Made by a program: the position numbers and the translations under genes. The notes under the pieces are model-generated. The model had not been told where the DNA came from. It worked only from the letters and a program-made list of their open reading frames with translations, and did no database searches. A stretch of DNA of 64,000 nt from Vondammii sp040505895 (GTDB lineage: Bacteria; Pseudomonadota; Gammaproteobacteria; Chromatiales; Chromatiaceae): positions 248,001 through 312,000 of the forward strand of contig JBEVXU010000018.1 in NCBI GenBank assembly GCA_040505895.1, read 5' to 3'. Shown piece after piece: positions 1 through 9,044 of the stretch. Positions within the stretch are counted from its first letter, which is position 1. Every line of letters begins with the position of its first letter.

Positions 1-288
1 CACGACCCGTGCGTCCTGCTCAAGCCCACGGATATCACCGGTAGGCATCAAGTAGAGACTTTCACCGGAGAATCCGACCACCTCTGCATCGATGGTTTCA
101 CCATTACTGTTGATCACCTCACACTGACCACCGATGGCCGCCCGGCATCCCACCGCTTCCAGGGTAAGGCCGACCATTCGGGTCAGCTTACCCTCAACCA
201 CCAGTCCACGGCTTTCACTGACCTTCTCGCTGAAGTGCTGCAGCCGCTTTCGCCAGATAGCGCTACGATTTGCCTCGGGAAGCGTCAC
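1..288 (-). CDS. fliI: Flagellar export ATPase FliI, N-terminal part (cut by window edge)
   Basis: FliI is the soluble ATPase that drives the flagellar type III export apparatus. Only the first 96 codons are present: the reading frame runs open to base 1, so the Walker motifs lie outside. The visible part is the beta-barrel N-terminal domain, with the family-typical stretch G-LVVEGKLTRMVGLTLEA around residue 30 and a following segment ending LMPTGDIRGLEQDARVV. The start is GTG at 288, because the ATG two bases upstream runs into a stop at once. It lies one base beyond the fliH stop codon, which indicates translational coupling. It is the last visible gene of fliEFGHI. Family assignment rests on this N-terminal sequence and on the position after fliH. 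Confidence 0.88.
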   Translation of the reverse strand, partial: MTLPEANRSAIWRKRLQHFSEKVSESRGLVVEGKLTRMVGLTLEAVGCRAAIGGQCEVINSNGETIDAEVVGFSGESLYLMPTGDIRGLEQDARVV

Positions 289-289
289 A

Positions 290-958
290 TCACTCCTCCA
301 CTTCCGGGGAGACTTCATCCTGATCACGCTCACCACCATGTAAGGGGGCAAACAGTGCCGCCAGACGCGATTCCAGAGTGGCGTCAACCTGAGACGTCTC
401 CGTCAATATACGGCACCCTCCCCTGGCAAGCACCGGGTCTTCTATGATCTTCCAGCCCAACTCCTTATCAGTGACATCGTATATCCGTCGCACCAGCTCG
501 GCATCATCAGGATGGAGCACAACGCGGACACCGCGGGAGGCAATCGGCAAAATAGAGAGAGCGTCATGCACCACACCGATAATATGATTGGGGTCGATTT
601 TCACCTCTCTGCGCACCAGTTGCCTCACTAATGAGATCACCAGTTCTACCAGTTCCCGCTCAACTTGATTATCAAGAACCTTCAGTGGGGTATCGAGTGT
701 TGTGAGTAGCTCATCCATGCTATGAACCCACTCCCGGAGCTGACTTTCACTCTTGACCAATCCCTCCTTGTGACCAAACTCAAAGCCCTCCTCCCTTCCC
801 TCCTCATAGGCCTGCTTCTGCAACTGGCTGAGCTGATCGGCAGTGAGCATCGTCCGCTCACGTCCACCATCCTTGCTATGAGGTCGACCGACATTGGGTG
901 GCTGCCACTCTTGGGCGCTGTCGGTATCACTACCTCTGAGAATCTTAGACGAACTCAT
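290..958 (-). CDS. fliH: Flagellar assembly protein FliH
   Basis: FliH is the stator-like regulator of the FliI ATPase at the base of the flagellar export gate. An in-frame ATG lies 90 bases upstream, but the start at 958 (MSSSKILRGSD) has a GGAGG motif about 10 bases before it and gives a 222-residue protein of normal size. The middle region carries the glycine-spaced helix EGREEGFEFGHKEGL typical of FliH. The C-terminal domain has the stretch ELVISLVRQLVRREVKIDPN and then DAELVRRIYD. It overlaps the 3' end of fliG by 14 bases and runs almost directly into fliI, so it is part of one operon. Confidence 0.9.
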   Translation of the reverse strand: MSSSKILRGSDTDSAQEWQPPNVGRPHSKDGGRERTMLTADQLSQLQKQAYEEGREEGFEFGHKEGLVKSESQLREWVHSMDELLTTLDTPLKVLDNQVERELVELVISLVRQLVRREVKIDPNHIIGVVHDALSILPIASRGVRVVLHPDDAELVRRIYDVTDKELGWKIIEDPVLARGGCRILTETSQVDATLESRLAALFAPLHGGERDQDEVSPEVEE

Positions 959-1961
959 CACCACCTGCGCCTCCGAGTGCAATTTCACCCGCATCGGACA
1001 ATCTTCTTGCCACAGTGAGAATCTCTTTCTGAGCCGCTTCCACGTCACTCAGACGTACCGGCGCAGCGGCCTCTAAATCATCTCGCAGCATCTCTGCAGC
1101 ACGTTTCGACATGTTGTTGAAAATCTTGTCCTGCAGCCCTGTGTCAGCTCCCCTCAACGCCAGCAGCAGTTGCTCTGAAGCAACCTCACGCAACAGGGTT
1201 TGGATACCGCGATCATCGACTTCATTGAGATTATCGAAGACAAACATGTTGTCTTGAATCTCCTGAGCCATCTCTTCGTCAACACTGGTCACCTCTTCCA
1301 TAATGGTAGTACCAATATCGCCTTCCATCAGATTGAGGATATCTGACGCGACCTTGATACCACCCAATTGGGAGGACTTGACATTGGTCACACCAACGAA
1401 CTGCTTTTCCAGAATCTCATCAAGCTCCTGCAGCGCCGCCGGCTGGATACCATCGAGTGAGGCGATTCTCATGATAATGTCGGGACGCACCTTCTCCGAA
1501 AACTCCGACAACACTTCTGCCGCCTGATCAGAATCGAGAAAAGAGAGGATAATAGCGATAATCTGCGGATGTTCCAGACGTATCAACTCGGCAATGGCAC
1601 GAGGATCCATCCACTTGAGCTGGTCAAGTCCCTTGCTGTCCCGCCCAAGCAGTATGCGATCGATGACACCCGCTGCCTTGTCGGGTCCCAGGGCGCTGGT
1701 CAGTACTGTACGAAGATATTTATCGGAGTCGAGCCCAAGGTTTGTCTGGCTTCCCAAGGTCTCTACGAAAGAGCGCATCACCGACTCCATCTGGTCAGTA
1801 CTGACTTTGGTCATATTAACCATCGCCAGACCCAGATCCTGAACCTCTTTGGGCCCCATATGCGAAAGTATCTCCGCCGCATCTTTCTCACCTAGGGCGA
1901 GCATCAATATGGCGGCTCTCTCCACTCCGCTCATACTTTCAAGATCACTATCCGGCATCAT
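945..1961 (-). CDS. fliG: Flagellar motor switch protein FliG
   Basis: FliG forms the rotor ring of the C-ring, binds FliF at its N-terminus and interacts with the stator through its C-terminal domain. The 338 residues match the usual length. Visible landmarks are the N-terminal GVERAAILMLALGEKDAAEI, the middle-domain LEHPQIIAIILSFLDSDQA (the EHPQ motif), and the C-terminal FVFDNLNEVDDRGIQTLLRE with MSKRAAEMLRDDLEA, which carry the charged residues that contact the stator. The protein ends in DEFV. The start codon lies inside the end of fliF (14-base overlap), and the stop lies inside the start of fliH. Confidence 0.96.
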   Translation of the reverse strand: MMPDSDLESMSGVERAAILMLALGEKDAAEILSHMGPKEVQDLGLAMVNMTKVSTDQMESVMRSFVETLGSQTNLGLDSDKYLRTVLTSALGPDKAAGVIDRILLGRDSKGLDQLKWMDPRAIAELIRLEHPQIIAIILSFLDSDQAAEVLSEFSEKVRPDIIMRIASLDGIQPAALQELDEILEKQFVGVTNVKSSQLGGIKVASDILNLMEGDIGTTIMEEVTSVDEEMAQEIQDNMFVFDNLNEVDDRGIQTLLREVASEQLLLALRGADTGLQDKIFNNMSKRAAEMLRDDLEAAAPVRLSDVEAAQKEILTVARRLSDAGEIALGGAGGDEFV

Positions 1962-3600
1962 CCGCTACCCAATTCTTGACTACCTGCGCTACACGTTTTG
2001 GATCATTACTGACCATACCTCTTGCAGACATCAGCGTGTCTTCATACTGATTTGGACCGGGTAGTTTAATCGCTCCCGGACCACCTTCAATCCCACCCCC
2101 TTCGGCAGCGGCAGCACCGGCCTGTGCTGCCATCTCTGCCGCAGCAATCTCTTCAGCAGTCGGCATAGTGGTAAGTCGTGTCATCGTTGGTTTCAGTACA
2201 AACATGATTAATATGAGTACCAGTAGAGCACCACCCACCTGCTTGGCCAGATTCAACACCCAGGCCTCCTTCCAGATTTCAAGTTCGGGGAGCGCTTCGG
2301 GCTCAGGGGGTGCCAGGAAGGGAGCGTTGATTACCTGTAGGGTGTCGCCTCGGGTTCCCTTAAAGCCTATCGCCTCTTTCACCAGTTGGGATATACGGCT
2401 GATCTCCTCAGGGGTGCGCTCAGTGCGACTTATATTACCCTCGGTATCGGCTGAGATCCGGTCATCGATAACCACAGCCACCGACAGCCGGCGCAGGTTA
2501 CTGTTGGAGAGGCGGGTATGGCTGATAGTCTTATCCAATTCGTAGTTACGTGTGGTGCGCTTGCTGGTGTTAACCGGTGTACCACCCTCTTCCCCCTGAG
2601 CAGCTGCACCCGCCACTTCAGGTGCGGTGCCTGCGGCCGGCGGCTGGTTGGAGAGAGCACCGGGAACCCCTTGTGCGCCAGAGAGGCGGCTCGCCTGCTC
2701 ATTGAGCTGCTCGCTGCGCAGGGCGGGAAGATCCGGGTTATAGCGCTCCGATGTCTGCTCGGTAACGGTGAAATCGAGATCTGCCGTCACCTCGGCGCGG
2801 ACGCTGTCCATGCCCAGAATGGGTGCCAGGATATCTTCAACCCGCTGCTTGTAGTGAGCCTCCACCTGCTGTGTATATTCAAACTGATTGGAGGAGAGCA
2901 TCATCTGCCGTGTATCCATCTGACCACTCAATAACCCCCCCTTGTTATCCACCACAGTGACCCGATTGGTCTCAAGATTAGGGACACTTGAAGCGACAAG
3001 ATGAACAATTGCCGCCACCTGTCCCTTATCCAGCAGACGACCGGAGTAGAGTTTTATTACTACCGATGCGCTCGATGCCTTACGCTTACGTGCAAACGCC
3101 GACTGTTTCGGTGTCGCCAGATGAACCCGGGCTGAGGCGATATTGGCAAGCGTACCTATAGTGCGTGCCAACTCCCCCTCCAGGGCACGATGAAATCTTG
3201 CCGCTTCGAGTGCCCGACTGGTACCGAAACCACTCTCTTGCTGTAGTAGTTCAAAGCCGAGACTATCACTCTGCGGCAATCCCTGACCGGCAAGTTTCAT
3301 TCTTGCATCATGCACCTTGCCGCTCTCAACCATCAGCGCACCGGTGGCTTGATCTATCTCGAAACCGATATTGTTCTGCTCCAGAGCAGCAACCACATTG
3401 GCTGCATCTTTCTGTGAAAGGTTGGCATAGAGCAGACTGTAGTTGGGAGTCTGGGACCAAAGCACCACTGCAACACCAAGTGCAACACTGGCGGCCATGC
3501 CGACCATGACGATCAATTGCCGCAAGGCTACATTGTGTCCCAGGGGGGAACGTGCCATTTGACCACTCATCCCATTTTCACTGTTGGCAACATCCATCAC
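1948..3600 (-). CDS. fliF: Flagellar MS-ring protein FliF
   Basis: FliF builds the MS ring in the inner membrane, the base on which the flagellum assembles. The protein has 550 residues. The first membrane segment lies around residues 27-48, followed by the periplasmic ring-building domains (SLLYANLSQKDAANVVAALE, then GFELLQQESGFGTSRALE and ASARVHLATPKQSAFAR). A second membrane segment lies around residues 452-470. The cytoplasmic tail contains the FliG-binding end NDPKRVAQVVKNWV. A variable linker rich in Gly/Ala (about residues 335-365) sits in the periplasmic part. There are 49 bases between fliE and fliF and a 14-base overlap with fliG. Confidence 0.97.
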   Translation of the reverse strand: MMDVANSENGMSGQMARSPLGHNVALRQLIVMVGMAASVALGVAVVLWSQTPNYSLLYANLSQKDAANVVAALEQNNIGFEIDQATGALMVESGKVHDARMKLAGQGLPQSDSLGFELLQQESGFGTSRALEAARFHRALEGELARTIGTLANIASARVHLATPKQSAFARKRKASSASVVIKLYSGRLLDKGQVAAIVHLVASSVPNLETNRVTVVDNKGGLLSGQMDTRQMMLSSNQFEYTQQVEAHYKQRVEDILAPILGMDSVRAEVTADLDFTVTEQTSERYNPDLPALRSEQLNEQASRLSGAQGVPGALSNQPPAAGTAPEVAGAAAQGEEGGTPVNTSKRTTRNYELDKTISHTRLSNSNLRRLSVAVVIDDRISADTEGNISRTERTPEEISRISQLVKEAIGFKGTRGDTLQVINAPFLAPPEPEALPELEIWKEAWVLNLAKQVGGALLVLILIMFVLKPTMTRLTTMPTAEEIAAAEMAAQAGAAAAEGGGIEGGPGAIKLPGPNQYEDTLMSARGMVSNDPKRVAQVVKNWVADDAG

Positions 3601-3649
3601 ACCTCAACCTTGATCATGTAAAACATTAATATAAACTTATATCTATTTG

Positions 3650-3970
3650 TTATATAGGCATATTCATTACTTCTTTATATGCCTCTACCAGTTTATTTCT
3701 CACCTGAACCATCGCTTCAAAGGAAACACTCGACTTCTGCACCGCAATCATCACCTCCGCCAGATTGGCATCACCCTCACCCAATTCGAAGGCCTGTTTC
3801 ATCTGACCCGCCTGCAGTTGTGTTTCGTTGACACTGTCGATCGATTGCTTCAACAGGTCGCCAAAATCAACGCTACTCTGAAGTTCCTGGGTTGGTTTAG
3901 TCTCGGTAGCTGCCTGGGCGGACATCAGCCGCATCTGGGCCAGAACCTGATCAATACTCATTGTGCTCAT
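3650..3970 (-). CDS. fliE: Flagellar hook-basal body protein FliE
   Basis: FliE is the small rod-base protein linking the MS ring to the rod. The frame can be extended two codons to a TTG, but the ATG at 3970 (MSTMSIDQ) has a GGGAT motif about nine bases upstream and is the likelier start, giving 106 residues. The C-terminal half has the family signature DANLAEVMIAVQKSSVSFEA followed by VRNKLVEAYKEVMNM. It is first in the fliEFGHI operon. A sigma-54-like promoter lies about 40-55 bases upstream (4011-4027), fitting class III expression under FlrC. Confidence 0.93.
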   Translation of the reverse strand: MSTMSIDQVLAQMRLMSAQAATETKPTQELQSSVDFGDLLKQSIDSVNETQLQAGQMKQAFELGEGDANLAEVMIAVQKSSVSFEAMVQVRNKLVEAYKEVMNMPI

Positions 3971-4010
3971 CGTCAATATCCCAACGTTTTTTCGATTACT
4001 CTATTTGTTA

Positions 4011-4027
4011 TGCAGATTACGCACCAA
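4011..4027 (-). promoter_or_regulatory. Sigma-54-type promoter of fliE operon
   Basis: On the minus strand the sequence TTGGTGCGTAATCTGCA has the GG-N10-GC spacing needed for a -24/-12 promoter. The GG is at 4025-4024 and the GC at 4013-4012. The -24 element (TGGTGC against TGGCAC) differs at two positions. The start of transcription would fall near 4000, about 30 bases before the fliE start codon. FlrC, encoded just upstream, is the expected activator by analogy with Vibrio and Pseudomonas. Confidence 0.5.
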
Positions 4028-4030
4028 TAT

Positions 4031-5371
4031 TTAGCCTGGTATAGCGACACCGGCCTCCCGCAACCTGGCGATCTTGTAACGTAAGGTGCGTTGACTGATA
4101 CCAAGGTGCTCCGCAACACTCTTTCTACTGCCGTGACTGTTACGTAGTGCATCGAGAATCATTCTCTCCTCAACCGAACGCAGGTCATCACTCAACCCTG
4201 TAGAAGCGGCTTCTTCGGATTCAGAGGTGTGATGTAAAGAGGGCATCTCCATCTCGAAGCAGAGCTCATCCGGACCAACTTCAGTGCCATTGCAAAGAAT
4301 CAAAGCACGCTGCATAACGTTATCCAGCTCTCGGACATTGCCTGGCCAACGGTGACTCAGCAGCCGCTGCTCAGCAACCGAGTTGAGATGGGGTTGCGGA
4401 ATTCCCTGGGAGATACAGATACGCTCCAACAGGAACTTGGCTAGAGGCAGGATATCCCTCTTCCGTTCACGCAGTGGTGGCAAAAACAGGGGAAACACAT
4501 TCAAGCGGTAGTAGAGATCTTCCCTAAACCGTCCGGCTGAGACCTCTTCTCTAAGATTTTTGTTGGTGGTTGCCAAAACTCTGACGTTGAGTGGGATCAA
4601 TTTGCGACCGCCCAACCGCTCAACTTCACGCTCCTGCAACACTCTTAACAGTTTAGCCTGAAGCGATAGGCTCATCTCTGAAACCTCATCCAGCAACAGC
4701 GTACCGTCCTTGGCCTGTTCAAACTTGCCGGGAGCAGACTGCACCGCCCCTGTATAGGCGCCTTTCTCATAACCAAAAAGCATCGCCTCCAGCATATTTT
4801 CCGGTATGGCGGCGCAGTTGATGGCAATAAAAGGACCCTCTCTGCGCTCTGACTGCCGATGGATAAACTGTGCAAATACCTCTTTACCGGTGCCGCTCTC
4901 TCCCCCTATGGAGACAGTGGCGTCACTCAGCGCCACTCTTCGTGACAGTGCCAGCAGATCTCTTGTCTTGAGATCCTCGGCAATAACAGAGTTATCTACA
5001 GGCTGTTGTTGCAGTATGGAACTCCGTACTTTTGCCAATAGTAATTCAGGCTCAAATGGCTTAGCCAGGTAGTCTACGGCGCCACCACGCATTGCGGTGA
5101 CTGCCTTCTCAATATTGCCGTAAGCAGTCATCAATAGTACCGGCATCGAAGCGTAGCCGGACTTAACTCTTGCCAGCAGTTCATGACCATCCATAGGCTT
5201 CATCTGCACATCACTAACGACCAGTCCTATCTCCTGCTGCTCAAGTATCTTCAATGCCTCGTTACCATCACCGGCAGCGGAGACACCGTAACCTGCAAGC
5301 TCCAATGTGTCACAGAGGGCTTCACGCAGAGTAGGATCATCTTCAACGATCAAGACGGTAGACTGACTCAT
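4031..5371 (-). CDS. flrC: Sigma-54-dependent flagellar response regulator FlrC/FleR
   Basis: This NtrC-type activator of class III flagellar genes is phosphorylated by FlrB. It has 446 residues. The receiver domain (1-120) has the acidic pair ED, the phospho-acceptor Asp in VVSDVQMKPMDG and the conserved Lys in YLAKPFEP. The AAA+ domain has Walker A GESGTGKE and Walker B LLLDEVSEM. The sigma-54 contact loop reads GAYTGA instead of the usual GAFTGA. A Fis-type helix-turn-helix lies at the C-terminus (SRKSVAEHLGISQRTLRYKI). The start codon overlaps the flrB stop (ATGA), so the pair is translationally coupled. Position directly upstream of fliE matches the Vibrio and Pseudomonas polar clusters. 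Confidence 0.94.
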   Translation of the reverse strand: MSQSTVLIVEDDPTLREALCDTLELAGYGVSAAGDGNEALKILEQQEIGLVVSDVQMKPMDGHELLARVKSGYASMPVLLMTAYGNIEKAVTAMRGGAVDYLAKPFEPELLLAKVRSSILQQQPVDNSVIAEDLKTRDLLALSRRVALSDATVSIGGESGTGKEVFAQFIHRQSERREGPFIAINCAAIPENMLEAMLFGYEKGAYTGAVQSAPGKFEQAKDGTLLLDEVSEMSLSLQAKLLRVLQEREVERLGGRKLIPLNVRVLATTNKNLREEVSAGRFREDLYYRLNVFPLFLPPLRERKRDILPLAKFLLERICISQGIPQPHLNSVAEQRLLSHRWPGNVRELDNVMQRALILCNGTEVGPDELCFEMEMPSLHHTSESEEAASTGLSDDLRSVEERMILDALRNSHGSRKSVAEHLGISQRTLRYKIARLREAGVAIPG

Positions 5372-6606
5372 GCAATACTCCTTACTTCATCCAGCCGACG
5401 CTCGGTTCCCCCGACTATCGACCTCTTATTATTCAACTCGGTGGTATGCTCTTTCATCAGTGGGAAACTAAGGGTGAAAGAAGCCCCTTTACCGGGACGG
5501 CTCTCCAGCGATATTTCGCCCTCATGTCCCAATACCACCGACTGGACCACAGCCAGTCCGAGACCGGTGCCATCACTGCGTGTGGTATAGAAGGGATCAA
5601 ATATTTTTGACTGCTGTTCCAATGGAATGCCCGGACCGTCATCATGCACCTGCAGTGTCACATCACTGTCGTTACGTTGCAGCCCGATCTGCAGCCGAGC
5701 ACCCGCGCCTCCCTGTTCAAGTGCATTGACCGCAAGATTCATCAACGCCCCCAGCATCGCATCCTGATTACCGCTGATCCATGCATCGACCAACTCCACT
5801 CCGATCAACTCAAGATGGGCGTTAAACTTGCGCAGCATCGGTTCGAGGTGTTGCGCCAGTTCTGTCAGCAGGGCGGCCATATCTATGGCTTCAGGCTCAA
5901 ACTGCCCGCCCCGAGTGAAAACGAGCATGTCATTGATCTGGCGTTCAATGTGCAGCAAACGATCACTGCAGCGACTTGAAAAACGTCGGCGTTGATCTTC
6001 GGTCAGGTCATCCCGGGAGAGGTGGGAGGTGTAGAGAATAGCGGAGCTGAGTGGAGTTCTGATCTGGTGAGCCAGTTGGGCGGCCATCTCGCCCAGTGTA
6101 CTGAGCCGTTGCTGGCGGTCGATCCGCTCCTGGAGCTCATGACTCTCTGTGATATCCAGCAGTAGGACAATTTTTCCAGGTTCAGGATCCAGAGCACGCT
6201 CAGTCAGCTTAACCAGGCGGCCGGAGTTGAGCCACTGCTCACCATTGATACGACCGGCGCGGAAGTTAAGGAGGTAGAGTTCAGGCCAGTTATCCTCTTT
6301 TGCCAACAGAGGAAACAGCCTGGAGGCTGCGGGATTGAACTGCTCAACTCTCCCATCACCATCGACAACCACAACTGCGGCCGGCAGCGTCTCCAACAAT
6401 CGTGCTAGACGGTTAGCCAGGCGCTCCTTCTCAACCAGCTGCAACATCCGTTCGCTACGGGCCTCGGCAAGCTCATGACTAAGACCAACGACTTGGGACT
6501 GCAACTGCTGGTAGGAGTCAACAAGCTGCTCAGAGACATGATTAAATACCTGAAAGGCATCTTCAAGCCGCTGTTTCTTGGGTGATATGGGACCAGGCAT
6601 CTGCAT
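5368..6606 (-). CDS. flrB: Flagellar sensor histidine kinase FlrB/FleS
   Basis: This is the soluble histidine kinase that phosphorylates FlrC. It has 412 residues and no membrane segment. The N-terminus is a coiled coil (about 15-75), followed by a PAS-like domain (about 75-150). The dimerisation domain has its phospho-acceptor His at about residue 180 in AAQLAHQIRTPLSSAILY. The ATPase domain follows, with N-box MNLAVNALEQGG, G1 DDGPGIP and G2 GTGLGLAV. A second in-frame ATG two codons downstream could also serve as start. A good sigma-54-type promoter lies about 50 bases upstream, so expression probably depends on FleQ. Confidence 0.93.
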   Translation of the reverse strand: MQMPGPISPKKQRLEDAFQVFNHVSEQLVDSYQQLQSQVVGLSHELAEARSERMLQLVEKERLANRLARLLETLPAAVVVVDGDGRVEQFNPAASRLFPLLAKEDNWPELYLLNFRAGRINGEQWLNSGRLVKLTERALDPEPGKIVLLLDITESHELQERIDRQQRLSTLGEMAAQLAHQIRTPLSSAILYTSHLSRDDLTEDQRRRFSSRCSDRLLHIERQINDMLVFTRGGQFEPEAIDMAALLTELAQHLEPMLRKFNAHLELIGVELVDAWISGNQDAMLGALMNLAVNALEQGGAGARLQIGLQRNDSDVTLQVHDDGPGIPLEQQSKIFDPFYTTRSDGTGLGLAVVQSVVLGHEGEISLESRPGKGASFTLSFPLMKEHTTELNNKRSIVGGTERRLDEVRSIA

Positions 6607-6653
6607 CTTTTAAACTCGTTAGGTCGTTCCATTGAAGAACTCGAAACAAGAGT

Positions 6654-6670
6654 AACAAGAAGCGTGCCAA
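6654..6670 (-). promoter_or_regulatory. Sigma-54-type promoter of flrBC
   Basis: The minus strand reads TTGGCACGCTTCTTGTT, which keeps the full -24 element TGGCACG and a -12 element TTGTT at the right spacing (consensus TGGCACG-N4-TTGCW). The start site would be about 12 bases further on, near 6642, leaving a short leader before flrB at 6606. In Vibrio and Pseudomonas this promoter is activated by FlrA/FleQ, whose gene is directly upstream here. Confidence 0.72.
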
Positions 6671-6733
6671 ATTAATTATTCTTTATTATTCAGCATGTTG
6701 TAACTTATAGCATTTGATGGCGTCAATTTAACG

Positions 6734-8203
6734 TCAGCCATGGGATCGCTGAAGGCCGTACTTTCTCAGCTTCTCCACAAGAGTGGTACGGCGCATATTG
6801 AGTCGTTTGGCTGCATGGGCGACAACTCCTCCGGTATCATCGAGGGCCTGCCTAATAAGATTCAACTCAAGATTACTGAGATGCGCTTTGAGGTCTATGC
6901 CTTCCGTCGGTAGACGCGGCACAGTTATGACCGATTCCGGCTCCTCGCCAGGAACACTCACCTGAGGTAGCTCCTGTGTATTTGTAGAGAGGGTGATGCC
7001 TGCCCTGAACTTTTCGGGCAGATCCTTAACATCAACAACCCCATAAGGGTAGAGGATGGAGAGCCTCTCAATAAGATTGGCAAGCTCTCTGACGTTGCCG
7101 AGCCACTTATAGTGGGTCAGTGCCATCACCGCCGCCGGGGTCAAGCGCACCGATCCCCTCTTCTCCGTCTCGATACGAGAGATGAGATCGTTAACCAATA
7201 CAGGTAGATCCTCGACCCGATCACGCAGTGGCGGGACCTCAATGGGGAACACATTAAGACGGTAATAGAGATCCTCTCTAAAACTATTCTCTTCAATTGC
7301 CTGCTCTAAGTTACGGTGGGTCGCGGCAATGATACGTACATTACTGGTAATACTGACATTGCTACCGACCCGCTCAAAGGTGCGTTCTTGAAGCACCCGT
7401 AGTAGCTTGACCTGCATCGGCATGCTCATATCGCCGATCTCATCGAGGAACAGGGTACCGCCATCCGCCATCTCAAAACGCCCCTGGCGGGAGCTGATGG
7501 CACCGGTGAAAGCCCCCTTCTCATGGCCGAACAGTTCACTCTCCAGCAGATCGGCAGGGATTGCCCCGCAGTTTATCGGTACAAAGGGCTTGCCTCTACG
7601 TCTGGAGTTGTAGTGAAGTTTGCGGGCAACCACCTCCTTGCCTGTTCCCGACTCACCGAGGACCAATACGGTGGCATCGGTATTGGCCACCTGTTCGATC
7701 ATTCTATTAATCTGGCGTGTAGCACGGCTGTTTCCCGAAAGACTGCGAAACAGCTCCAGCGGACGCTGGTCAGCCCCACTATTTCGGTTATTCTCCTGAT
7801 AGATCTGAGATTTATGGAGTGAGTGAACCAGTGGGTTCAGGTGAAGCGGGAGTGTCAGTGTATCGATGAAGCGACTATCACTATCTTGATCAATAGGTAT
7901 CAGACTATCGGCAGAAATCTTGATCAGTGCGAGATGATGGGGTTCTGCGGTAGCCAGCCCAATTATTACCTCCAGCTCCTTATCCCCGATAGAGGGGCCT
8001 ATCATTACGGTGATGCAGCCGGAGTTGAAATCCTGCTTCAGCCTTGCCTCCAGGGCACCGGCATCGTCCATCACTTCCAGAGAGTAACCAATGAACTCAA
8101 AAATATTTTTGAGATAGCTTATGCGGCCGCTGTCACGATCGGCAAGCAGCACACAACCGTTACGCAGCACTTCCTCATTTTCAGCCTGTTTATTATTATT
8201 CAT
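6734..8203 (-). CDS. fleQ: Flagellar master regulator FleQ/FlrA
   Basis: FleQ is the sigma-54 activator at the top of the polar flagellar hierarchy and in Pseudomonas is inhibited by c-di-GMP. It has 489 residues. The N-terminal receiver-like domain lacks the phospho-acceptor Asp (ITVMIGPSIGD at that place), as in known FleQ. The LFRS motif that contacts c-di-GMP in P. aeruginosa FleQ is present at about residues 151-154. The AAA+ domain has Walker A GESGTGKE, GAFTGA and Walker B LFLDEIGDM. The C-terminal helix-turn-helix reads AHAAKRLNMRRTTLVEKL. The start has a good ribosome site (GGAGAGG). Transcribed on its own ahead of flrBC. Confidence 0.95.
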   Translation of the reverse strand: MNNNKQAENEEVLRNGCVLLADRDSGRISYLKNIFEFIGYSLEVMDDAGALEARLKQDFNSGCITVMIGPSIGDKELEVIIGLATAEPHHLALIKISADSLIPIDQDSDSRFIDTLTLPLHLNPLVHSLHKSQIYQENNRNSGADQRPLELFRSLSGNSRATRQINRMIEQVANTDATVLVLGESGTGKEVVARKLHYNSRRRGKPFVPINCGAIPADLLESELFGHEKGAFTGAISSRQGRFEMADGGTLFLDEIGDMSMPMQVKLLRVLQERTFERVGSNVSITSNVRIIAATHRNLEQAIEENSFREDLYYRLNVFPIEVPPLRDRVEDLPVLVNDLISRIETEKRGSVRLTPAAVMALTHYKWLGNVRELANLIERLSILYPYGVVDVKDLPEKFRAGITLSTNTQELPQVSVPGEEPESVITVPRLPTEGIDLKAHLSNLELNLIRQALDDTGGVVAHAAKRLNMRRTTLVEKLRKYGLQRSHG

Positions 8204-8378
8204 GCCTAACCTCTCCAGGGCTTTACGGCAAGATTAGGCTCGTAGCACGCCATACACCAACCTTTGAAATCAAAGCGTGGTAGAAATCTCCACGACTAGC
8301 GGTTAGTTAAACACCCAACTAAATAAATGTCAAAATTCCGACACAGCGAGAAAAACAGACACCACACTAAAACTATCT

Positions 8379-8948
8379 CTATGGACGACTTCGTTTCAGA
8401 GCGACCTCGCGCCGGTGTTGCCGGAATATCAGCTTCCCAAGCAGATCCATTACCCGTTGACCGAGATCTTCAAACACCAGGGTAATTGAGTGCCCATCCA
8501 CGACTTCCTCCACCGTTACCACATAACCAAACAGTTGCAGCGGCTTTGGGAGACGCTCATCTAGCTGCAGATAGAGCCAAAGCGGCTGATCCTTTTGTGG
8601 CAGGGGTGGCAAACACCCCTGCCATGATATACCACGAGTGCCAAGCTTCAGTGAAAAGCATTTCTCCCCCTGCTCCCGTTGTGGCTTGAGCTGTGAAACC
8701 AACTCCATAAGCATATCCAGCTTGGCCTCAATGCGGGCCAGCTCAGGTGCCTTCTCCTGTTCTTCCTCTTGGGATTCCAGATGGCGCTCCTGTAGGGTGA
8801 TCAGTGCCTGTAACATGCGTTCATTATGATCTTCCGCCGCTACCAGCTGCTGCTCTGTTACATCATCTGAAGCACCCTCCCAACGAAGCGGCAGAATGGC
8901 CTGATAGAGTAAACCGTTACTCAATGGATCATGGTCTCTCTTTTTCAT
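8379..8948 (-). CDS. PilZ-like domain protein of unknown role
   Basis: The protein has 189 residues and no signal peptide. A charged helical segment (about 30-75, many Glu/Gln) suggests a coiled coil, with a beta-rich C-terminal half after it. The stretch LKLGTRGISW followed by a run of beta strands resembles the second half of a PilZ domain (DxSxxG), but the RxxxR motif that binds c-di-GMP is not visible. The C-terminus is basic (RRE.ALKRSRP). It is transcribed away from the CNNM transporter gene and lies upstream of fleQ. A link to c-di-GMP or flagella is inference only; it may be a degenerate PilZ protein that no longer binds the nucleotide. Confidence 0.6.
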   Translation of the reverse strand: MKKRDHDPLSNGLLYQAILPLRWEGASDDVTEQQLVAAEDHNERMLQALITLQERHLESQEEEQEKAPELARIEAKLDMLMELVSQLKPQREQGEKCFSLKLGTRGISWQGCLPPLPQKDQPLWLYLQLDERLPKPLQLFGYVVTVEEVVDGHSITLVFEDLGQRVMDLLGKLIFRQHRREVALKRSRP

Positions 8949-8984
8949 CTGGATTACTCATTCCCGGTTAACATCAAGCCCTCC

Positions 8985-9013
8985 TTGACAATAGAGCGCT
9001 ACCAACATAGAAA
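8985..9013 (+). promoter_or_regulatory. Sigma-70-type promoter before the CNNM transporter gene
   Basis: A perfect -35 TTGACA (8985-8990) is followed after 17 bases by TAGAAA (9008-9013), which matches four of six -10 bases. Transcription would begin near 9020. This lies downstream of the first ATG of the long frame (8931) and so supports the TTG at 9045 as the working start. Confidence 0.5.
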
Positions 9014-9044
9014 GATAGCTGACTCTACACAAAAGGCCCCTCCC

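Noticed and set aside
8237..8252. TGG-N10-GC-like sequence upstream of fleQ as a sigma-54 promoter
   Set aside because: The spacing fits, but the -12 part (GAGCC) does not resemble TTGCW, and fleQ genes are usually sigma-70 dependent.
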